The notes below the pieces were generated by a model, which was not told the origin of the DNA, ran no database searches, and worked only from the letters and a program-made list of their open reading frames with translations. This document shows, one piece after another, positions 6,515 through 10,745 of a stretch of DNA of 10,745 nt. The stretch is from Nostoc sp. CHAB 5715 (GTDB lineage Bacteria > Cyanobacteriota > Cyanobacteriia > Cyanobacteriales > Nostocaceae): positions 1 through 10,745 of the forward strand of contig NZ_JAIVFR010000121.1 of NCBI RefSeq assembly GCF_020829685.1, given 5' to 3'. Each line of letters starts with the position of its first letter. Within the stretch, counting starts at the first letter, position 1. Made by a program: the position numbers and the translations under genes.

Positions 6515-7663
6515 ATGTTTCAAATATTAATAATTGATGATGATTATTCAATAAAAATACTTCTGAAAAGGATGCTGGAAAAGCAGGGTTATCAGGTAGT
6601 TACTGCCAGTAGCGGTGAAGAAGGGATAGAAAAGGCACTGGCTTATCGTCCAGCACTAATTATTTGTGATTGGATCATGCCGGGGTTAACTGGTCTGGAA
6701 GTTTGCCACCACATTAAGAAAGATCCCAAATTTTCCACGACGTTCTTTATTTTATTAACATCTTTAGATTCGGTTGCCGATTGCGTCAAAGGTCTAGATG
6801 CTGGTGCTGATGATTTTATCTCTAAACCTATCGAGCATAATGAATTACAAGCACGGGTAAGAGCGGGATTACGTCTGCATCAATTGAGTAGAGATTTGCA
6901 GGCTCAAAAGTTGCTTTTAGAATCAGAAATGTCAGAAGCCGCAGAATATGTGCGATCGCTACTGCCTTTTTCCATGACTGAACCCTTCAATATAAATTTC
7001 CGATTCATTCCCTCGCGGCAACTCGGCGGTGACTGTTTCGACTACTATTGGCTCGATGATGATTGTCTGGCAATTTACTTACTTGATACTGCCGGACATG
7101 GACTTAAAGCTACTCTTCCCTCTGTTTCAGTGCTCAATCTGCTGCGTTCCCGTGCGCTCAAAAGCCTAAATTATTATCAACCTAGCGATGTATTGAAGGC
7201 TTTGAATAATACCTTTCAGATGAATTATCAAAATGACAAATACTTTACGATTTGGTATGGAGTTTACAACCGAACCAACGACCAGTTAATTTATGCTAGT
7301 GCAGGTCATCCACCAGCAGTTTTAGTAACTGGCACGTCTCCAAGAAAGTCTGAAGTTCAACTCTTGAAAACCCCCGGTATGCCAGTTGGGATGTTTCCAG
7401 AAGCAAAATATGTTGATGGATTTTGCAATATTAAAAAATTCAGTACTCTTTACATTTTTAGTGATGGTGCTTATGAAATCACTAAATCAGATGGCACACT
7501 TTGGAGTTTGGATGCTTTTATTCAGCTACTAGTTAGCTTACAAAATCCGGTTGATTGCCAACTCGATCTCGTACTAAGTTATTTAATCGCTCTGAACTCC
7601 AAAGATGTTTTTGATGATGATTTATCTATCTTGCAAATTAAGTTTGATTCATTAAGTCTTTGA
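6515..7663 (+). CDS. receiver domain-SpoIIE/PP2C serine phosphatase response regulator
   Basis: 382 residues from the ATG at 6515; a TTG two codons upstream is less likely. Residues 2-118 are a receiver domain: acidic pocket D8-D10, phospho-acceptor D52 (LIICDWIMPG), T82 and K104 (SKP). A helical linker (about 120-150) leads to a PP2C/SpoIIE phosphatase domain (about 160-376) with metal-site motifs GGDCFDY (D173), LLDTAGHG (D191), SAGHPP (262-267), FSDGAYE (D317) and a terminal FDDD. Members dephosphorylate phosphoserine on STAS-type anti-anti-sigma proteins, so phosphorylation of D52 by an upstream histidine kinase would set phosphatase activity. The kinase is not in the window. The adjacent convergent STAS gene is the obvious substrate candidate (inference); the reading frames overlap by 12 bp. 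No Shine-Dalgarno sequence; the leader is AT-rich. A HIP1 site lies inside the gene (6952-6959). Confidence 0.93.
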   Translation: MFQILIIDDDYSIKILLKRMLEKQGYQVVTASSGEEGIEKALAYRPALIICDWIMPGLTGLEVCHHIKKDPKFSTTFFILLTSLDSVADCVKGLDAGADDFISKPIEHNELQARVRAGLRLHQLSRDLQAQKLLLESEMSEAAEYVRSLLPFSMTEPFNINFRFIPSRQLGGDCFDYYWLDDDCLAIYLLDTAGHGLKATLPSVSVLNLLRSRALKSLNYYQPSDVLKALNNTFQMNYQNDKYFTIWYGVYNRTNDQLIYASAGHPPAVLVTGTSPRKSEVQLLKTPGMPVGMFPEAKYVDGFCNIKKFSTLYIFSDGAYEITKSDGTLWSLDAFIQLLVSLQNPVDCQLDLVLSYLIALNSKDVFDDDLSILQIKFDSLSL

Positions 7664-7978
7664 GACTAAAACCTGATTAAATGCGTCTTGGTTAGGAAAT
7701 ATTTCAAAGACTTTATCCATATTAGTCAGTTCAAATAATATCCTGACTTGCTCATTAATTGAGCAGAGAACAAGCTTACTATCTGCTGCCCGCAAGGTTT
7801 TAAAAGCTAATACTAAAGCCCCCAAACCGGAACTATCCATAAATGTTACATCTTGAAAATCAACTAACACAATTTTTGTACCCACTTTTAAGCTTTCAGT
7901 AATATTTTGTCGAAAATCTTGTGAAGTTGTGGCGTTTAAATTCCCGGCGAGCTTAATAATTTTCACTTGTTCTATCAT
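7652..7978 (-). CDS. STAS domain anti-sigma factor antagonist
   Basis: 108 residues, a complete single STAS domain. The motif VTFMDSSGLGALV (44-56) matches the phosphorylation loop of B. subtilis SpoIIAA; S49 aligns with its phosphorylated Ser58. Such proteins switch partners: unphosphorylated they bind a serine kinase/anti-sigma factor, phosphorylated they release it. The tail-to-tail neighbour encodes a SpoIIE-type phosphatase that could remove the phosphate. No RsbW/SpoIIAB-like kinase gene is present here, so the third partner must be elsewhere. Cyanobacteria use such modules in regulation other than sporulation. The ATG at 7978 has a near-consensus -10 box about 45 bp upstream. The stop codon lies inside the phosphatase frame, so the two messages are complementary at their ends. 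Confidence 0.93.
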   Translation of the reverse strand: MIEQVKIIKLAGNLNATTSQDFRQNITESLKVGTKIVLVDFQDVTFMDSSGLGALVLAFKTLRAADSKLVLCSINEQVRILFELTNMDKVFEIFPNQDAFNQVLVSKT

Positions 7979-8022
7979 AATTATGTCATGCTGATTTGTG
8001 TAAATAATGCTTTGATTTTGCT

Positions 8023-8028
8023 ATTATA
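8023..8028 (-). promoter_or_regulatory. -10 box of a probable STAS gene promoter
   Basis: The minus strand reads GGGTATATAATAGC, a perfect TATAAT, about 45 bp upstream of the STAS start codon. No good -35 hexamer is found 16-18 bp further upstream, so recognition may depend on an activator or a non-housekeeping sigma factor. The expected leader is about 35-40 nt. Confidence 0.4.
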
Positions 8029-8179
8029 TACCCATCATAGAAAATTTAAAAATGCTTGCAAGGAAAAATCATAGTTTGCTGCTGAATATTTATTGATAAG
8101 TGATATCAAATTAACAATTCAAAATTCAAAACTTGTACTGAGCGTAGCCGAAGTATTCAAAATTCAAACATTTTAGACA

Positions 8180-8210
8180 TTTCAGACGGGGATTTAAACC
8201 CCGACTGAAA
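8180..8210. repeat. dispersed hairpin repeat
   Basis: TTTCAGACGGGG (8180-8191) pairs with CCCCGACTGAAA (8199-8210) over 12 positions with a single A-A mismatch; the loop is ATTTAAA. No T tract follows, so a terminator role is unlikely. A related GGGGTCTTAAACCC word follows at about 8233-8246. Confidence 0.75.
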
Positions 8211-8424
8211 CTAGTGCTACATATAATGGTTGGGGTCTTAAACCCTTGAACTTATGATAAATAAAGATAAACTATAAACATTTTTATCTTACTGTTAATC
8301 AAAAACTAACTTTTATTTAACTAAATATTCCCTGATTCCTAGCAAATAATTAACTAAAAATAACGGAGATACATTTTATCTTTAGAGCCTAATATTGAAC
8401 TACAAGTAGGCGAAAATTTGCCTT

Positions 8425-9078
8425 CTAGCTCTCTCTAAGAGGACTTACTTTAGCTCGATAAAGCAGCTTCTCACCTTGAAGGTAGCCAGTGTAGCGCACC
8501 TTGACTATTTCTCCAGGTTGTGTTGTTCCCTCCATCAATTGGTGCAGTTTGGGATCATAAGGTAATTCTGCCCCCACAGGTGCGATCGCTTCCACTCCCC
8601 ACGCCTCTAAAAGCTTTTCTAGAGGTTTTTGCACCAACGGTACTATCTTGACTGCTGCTAGCTGGGGATTCTCCTGCGCTTTCTGTGCTGCTGTTGGCCA
8701 TTGCAATAATAAAGACTCCAGTAGTTGCAAACTCGACTGCTGGAGTTCTTGTAGTAATATTTCTCGCTGTTGTTCTAATTGAAGTTGCGATCGCTGGTAC
8801 TCTTTTCTTAAATCTGCAATTTCTTCTAATAATTCCTGAGTAGGCGTTGCTTTCTCTGGAAAGAACTCTACAGTTGAAAAAGTTGCGATTAATTCATTCA
8901 ATGAAATTTGTAGCACTGGCGACAGCTTAAGCAGTACATCTACCCGCATCTGCTCAAGCTTCCCTTGGCGTAACTGCAAAAGTTGACGCTCTGAGACACC
9001 AGCAGCGCGACTCAGCGCTTTGAAACTAGGAATCCCCGCCTGTTGCATTAAATCTTGCAACTTTTGGGAATTGGGCAT
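8425..9078 (-). CDS. HTH-GrpE fusion protein (GrpE-like nucleotide exchange factor)
   Basis: 217 residues from the ATG at 9078. Residues 6-66 resemble an XRE/Cro-type helix-turn-helix ([20 protein letters not shown], then the [15 protein letters not shown] helices). A coiled coil (about 82-118, rich in E, Q and L) follows, then a GrpE-type beta domain (158-213) with [20 protein letters not shown] and [14 protein letters not shown]. GrpE uses its coiled coil to dimerise and its beta domain to open the DnaK nucleotide pocket. The DNA-binding module is an extra part not found in standard GrpE, and its target is unknown. The start is uncertain: the frame stays open to a TTG at 9150, but residues before 9078 are encoded by the GGGCATT array and look spurious. 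A further ATG lies at 9048. No Shine-Dalgarno sequence. HIP1 sites lie inside at 8582 and 8787. Confidence 0.82.
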   Translation of the reverse strand: MPNSQKLQDLMQQAGIPSFKALSRAAGVSERQLLQLRQGKLEQMRVDVLLKLSPVLQISLNELIATFSTVEFFPEKATPTQELLEEIADLRKEYQRSQLQLEQQREILLQELQQSSLQLLESLLLQWPTAAQKAQENPQLAAVKIVPLVQKPLEKLLEAWGVEAIAPVGAELPYDPKLHQLMEGTTQPGEIVKVRYTGYLQGEKLLYRAKVSPLRES

Positions 9079-9128
9079 TGGAAATTGGGAATTGGGCATT
9101 GGGCATTGGGCATTGGGCATTGGGCATT
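9066..9128. repeat. GGGCATT heptamer array at the 5' end of the GrpE-like gene
   Basis: Nine 7-bp units in register: GGGAATT, GGGCATT, GGAAATT, GGGAATT, then five perfect GGGCATT (9094-9128). On the minus strand each GGGCATT unit gives AATGCCC, that is, an ATG. The array overlaps the first codons of the GrpE-like gene and extends 50 bp upstream. Confidence 0.92.
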
Positions 9129-9161
9129 GGGAAAGAGGACAAGGGTACAAGGAGAATTGGG

Positions 9162-9209
9162 GACAAGGGGAAAGACTTGTTGCAAGTTCTCACCTTTTGT
9201 CCCCTTGTC
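9162..9209. repeat. inverted repeat with nested small hairpin
   Basis: GACAAGGGG (9162-9170) is complementary to CCCCTTGTC (9201-9209); within the 30-nt loop ACTTG (9175-9179) pairs with CAAGT (9183-9187). It lies between the Dps remnant and the GrpE-like gene, both on the minus strand. No T tract, so the role is unclear. Confidence 0.55.
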
Positions 9210-9247
9210 TCCCCTGCTCTCTATTCCCTATTCCCCATTCCCTAATA

Positions 9248-9550
9248 CTATTCTTCCAGCAAACTTCTCAACATCCAAGCTGTCTTTTCGTGTACTTGCA
9301 TCCGTTGAGTTAATAAATCGGCGGTAGGTTCGTCGTTAACTTCCTCTACCACAGGGAAAATAGACCGTGCAGTTCGGACTACGGCTTCTTGTCCTTCCAC
9401 TAGTAAACCGATCATTTCCACAGCTTTAGGAACGCCGGGAGTTTCTGGAATCGAACTCAGTTTGGCAACCTCTGGTGAAAATTCTACATCGTCTACAAAC
9501 GACTTGGCATAAGGAATCATTTCTGATGCGATCGCTATGTCCGGGTACAA
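9248..9550 (-). pseudogene. N-terminally truncated Dps family protein
   Basis: An open frame of 100 codons starts at a TTG (9550) directly after a TAA. From about [10 protein letters not shown] onward it reads as the C-terminal half of a Dps/ferritin-like protein, ending in the characteristic [16 protein letters not shown] helix. Full-length Dps proteins are about 150-180 residues; helices A and B, which carry the ferroxidase ligands at the dimer interface, are missing, so no iron-oxidising dodecamer is expected. The homology stops at the HIP1 site 9528-9535; the few codons beyond it belong to the neighbouring GntR-like fragment read on the opposite strand. There is no Shine-Dalgarno sequence, and the promoter appears to be lost. 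It is most likely a pseudogene. Expression of a short helical protein from an internal start (ATG at about 9520) cannot be excluded. Confidence 0.7.
9528..9535. other. HIP1 site at the junction of two truncated genes
   Basis: GCGATCGC is the exact point where the Dps-like coding sequence (left, minus strand) ends and the GntR/FCD-like coding sequence (right, plus strand) begins. The octamer is palindromic and abundant in the genome, so it supplies ready microhomology for a deletion or rearrangement. Confidence 0.6.
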
Positions 9551-9670
9551 TTAGCGCAGATGGATTATCAAGAGCGATCACAAAAAGAACACTATCAACT
9601 CTTAGAGGCTTGTCAAAAGCAGGATACAAAAACTGCTGTCAGGTTACTAAAACGACACATAGACACTGCA

Positions 9671-9694
9671 ACCGAGACTGCTTGCAGTCTCGGT
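9671..9694. repeat. 10-bp perfect hairpin at the end of the GntR-like remnant
   Basis: ACCGAGACTG (9671-9680) pairs with CAGTCTCGGT (9685-9694) around a CTTG tetraloop. TATAAT (9694-9699) follows, but no T run. It marks the point where recognisable FCD sequence ends. Confidence 0.7.
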
Positions 9695-9779
9695 ATAATT
9701 ATCAGTTTAAACTGGGCAATAACCCAGCAAATGCAAGTTTTAATTGAGACTCATTCCCTCCAGCAAGAACTGCCCGGAG

Positions 9780-9800
9780 GCGGAGCATCTCCGGCTCCGC
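9780..9800. repeat. GC-rich hairpin
   Basis: GCGGAGC (9780-9786) pairs with GCTCCGC (9794-9800) around a 7-nt loop, in an otherwise AT-rich surrounding. It resembles the dispersed GC-rich hairpins of Nostoc-type genomes. Confidence 0.6.
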
Positions 9801-9805
9801 ATTAG

Positions 9806-10319
9806 ATTGAGACGGTATTTAGCGCTATAACTTACACTTTTCCCAAATCGATTCACGCAGTCACGTATCAGGGGTTTCTACTGAAACTAGAAGCTTTTAT
9901 TTTTGCATTTACCCTGAAAACTTGCATTTCTCTAGTCAGCAATTATTAATACCTGAAATCGCTTCACTACACCGAAAGTGATGATTGGGTCGAAATCGTG
10001 GTGCCGTGTAGCGGCACCACGATTTGTCATTGGCGATCGCACTAATTTTTGGATGAAAAGCACCTGGATTTTGATAACTAGCAACTTGGGTTATTAGTTG
10101 CGTTCTGTTCACTTCTAGAGAAAAACCCAGAGAAATTGTACCGTTAGAAGGAGATAAAACAGAAGTGCGATCGCCACATCAACCCCATCATCAAAAGTGC
10201 GATCGCTAATTTGGCAAAGTTGCGAAGGGTGCGATCGCTTAGAAAAATAAGCTAACTAGAGAATGGTCTCTATATTAAATGCTGCCAAAAGTTGGAAATA
10301 TTATCTATCAACAATCTTT
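9806..10319. other. non-coding gap with hairpin and HIP1 cluster
   Basis: No supported gene in about 510 bp. Contents: a perfect 14-bp hairpin (9993-10025) and four HIP1 sites (10033, 10167, 10199, 10231), three of them within 72 bp. Short protein-like frames around 10100-10240 are composed largely of HIP1 words and were not accepted. Confidence 0.6.
9993..10025. repeat. perfect 14-bp hairpin
   Basis: AAATCGTGGTGCCG (9993-10006) is perfectly complementary to CGGCACCACGATTT (10012-10025) with a TGTAG loop. It is GC-rich in the core. The outer TTT is short for a terminator, though weak termination on the plus strand is possible. A dispersed palindromic repeat is more likely. Confidence 0.8.
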
Positions 10320-10670
10320 TCAGAGGATTCGCATTCGGATACGCTCGTCTTCAACCACACTGAAATGTCCTATCCAGTCAGAGCGAAATGCTATAGCAAT
10401 CGCCACTTTTTGAGCAACAACTGTACCAGAAGGTGCTTTAATCCGAAATAAGATAATCCCGCAAGTTGCAGGCAAATGTGAACGAAAGGCAAGTTCACCA
10501 AAGTCTTTATCAAAGGTCAAAAGAATGCGCTCGTCACTTTGAGCGCGGTTTAAAACTTCGGGGTCAGTAATCCCAGGAGCATCAGTACGAATCCAAATAA
10601 CATCGTGACCTCGATTGCGAAGAGCTTCTACAGCATCTCCTGGGAAATTTTCATTGGCTAGAAAGCGCAT
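10320..10670 (-). CDS. DUF5615 family PIN-like protein (toxin candidate)
   Basis: 116 residues. The start MRFLANENFP, the ITDPEVLNRA stretch and LLTFDKDFGELAF match the DUF5615 pattern, a small PIN-like (Mut7-C-related) nuclease fold. Candidate acidic active-site residues are E7, D36, D54 and D56. The family is usually encoded directly downstream of a DUF433 protein in a presumed type II toxin-antitoxin pair, which is exactly the arrangement here: the preceding minus-strand frame stops 3 bp before this ATG. RNase activity is inferred from the fold, not seen. Length is normal for the family. No separate Shine-Dalgarno sequence, consistent with translational coupling to the upstream gene. Confidence 0.85.
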   Translation of the reverse strand: MRFLANENFPGDAVEALRNRGHDVIWIRTDAPGITDPEVLNRAQSDERILLTFDKDFGELAFRSHLPATCGIILFRIKAPSGTVVAQKVAIAIAFRSDWIGHFSVVEDERIRMRIL

Positions 10671-10673
10671 AAT

Positions 10674-10745
10674 CTACTCAGGAAAAGCGTAAACTTTTTC
10701 AGCTTTAAGAGTGGCACTAGCATAGCCTAAACAAGCTTGAATATC
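10674..10745 (-). CDS. DUF433 family protein, 3' end only (antitoxin candidate)
   Basis: The last 23 codons and a TAG stop are visible; the gene continues beyond the window. The peptide begins DIQACLGYASATLKAE and ends KVYAFPE, which matches the end of DUF433 proteins, where a (E/D)DIxAxLxYA motif closes the helical domain. DUF433 proteins are small DNA-binding antitoxin-like partners of DUF5615. The 3-bp gap to the DUF5615 start shows a two-gene operon. The N-terminal part and the promoter are outside the window. Confidence 0.7.
   Translation of the reverse strand, partial: DIQACLGYASATLKAEKVYAFPE

Larger units (their letters stand above)
7979..8424. other. AT-rich gap with dispersed repeats
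   Basis: It holds the STAS promoter at its left end, a repeat-like stretch around 8110-8170 (ATTCAAAATTCAAA on both sides of TGTACTGAGCGTAGCCGAAG), the hairpin at 8180-8210, and then AT-rich sequence with no supported gene. No clear terminator for the GrpE-like gene was found. Confidence 0.6.
9530..9805 (+). pseudogene. C-terminal fragment of a GntR-family (FCD-domain) regulator
   Basis: The frame reads [18 protein letters not shown] then KEHYQLLEACQKQDTKTAVR and LLKRHIDTATE. This is the last part of an FCD ligand-binding domain, including the EH and RH histidines that normally complete its metal site. The winged-helix DNA-binding domain and most of the FCD domain are absent. A TGA lies two codons before the homology (9524-9526), and the first ATG (9560) is internal to the domain, so no functional regulator can be made. 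After residue HIDTATE the frame continues for about 40 codons through a hairpin and a GC-rich repeat to the stop at 9805, and that part looks non-coding. It is the partner of the Dps fragment at a HIP1 junction. Confidence 0.6.

Noticed and set aside
8358..8439. Short plus-strand frame reading [20 protein letters not shown]
   Set aside because: About 20 codons, no ATG, GTG or TTG with proper spacing, and it runs into the antisense of the GrpE-like 3' end. It could be a gene remnant, but the evidence is too thin.
9020..9327. Two plus-strand frames of about 90 codons with [12 protein letters not shown] repeats
   Set aside because: They are translations of the GGGCATT array and flanking low-complexity DNA, opposite the GrpE-like and Dps-like frames.
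9475..9747. 90-codon plus-strand frame across the Dps/GntR junction
   Set aside because: It is a different phase from the FCD-like frame and runs antisense through the Dps fragment; no protein character.
10100..10209. Plus-strand frame including REIVPLEGDKTEVRSP
   Set aside because: No start codon, short, and much of it is encoded by HIP1 octamers, which produce similar peptides at random across these genomes.
10263..10451. 62-codon plus-strand frame
   Set aside because: It overlaps the DUF5615 gene in antisense and has no recognisable domain.

Overview
The window looks like chromosomal DNA from a filamentous, Nostoc-like cyanobacterium (Nostocales). The evidence is about 14 copies of the HIP1 octamer GCGATCGC, several short heptanucleotide tandem arrays in the gaps between genes (TCCCTAC, CCCCATG, GGGAGTA and GGGCATT types), many dispersed hairpin repeats, weak or absent Shine-Dalgarno sites, and protein families typical of that group. 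No tRNA, rRNA, CRISPR array or intact insertion sequence was seen.

Left part (1-3780): a repeat-bearing gap with a short coding remnant is followed by a two-domain hemerythrin protein on the plus strand (437-1489). It converges on an M20 amidohydrolase on the minus strand (1571-2755), and the two share a perfect bidirectional terminator hairpin (1531-1572). Upstream of the amidohydrolase on the same strand is a secreted pentapeptide-repeat protein (2939-3502); a 9-mer array and a heptamer array separate the two. A second strong terminator (3722-3768) has no recognisable gene in front of it and may end a small RNA.

Middle (3780-6514): a MITE-like inverted-repeat element (3786-3910) abuts a decayed coding remnant (about 3940-4205, minus). 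Then come an unassigned two-helix membrane protein with a helical C-terminal tail (4463-5251), a composite dispersed-repeat cluster (5254-5358), and a DUF1350 alpha/beta-hydrolase-like protein (5593-6360).

Signalling pair (6515-7978): a receiver-SpoIIE/PP2C phosphatase (plus) and a single-domain STAS protein (minus) overlap tail to tail by 12 bp. This is a plausible partner-switching phosphatase and its anti-anti-sigma-like substrate, with no kinase gene in the window.

Right part (7979-10745): a repeat-rich gap precedes an HTH-GrpE fusion protein (8425-9078, minus) whose 5' end grows out of a GGGCATT array. Next is the most striking locus. The C-terminal half of a Dps-family gene (minus) and the C-terminal part of a GntR/FCD-type regulator (plus) meet head to head exactly at a HIP1 site (9528-9535), and both have lost their N-terminal halves. 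This is what a deletion across a divergent gene pair would leave. A hairpin- and HIP1-rich gap follows, then a DUF5615 PIN-like toxin candidate (10320-10670) preceded by the 3' end of its likely DUF433 antitoxin partner, which runs off the window edge.
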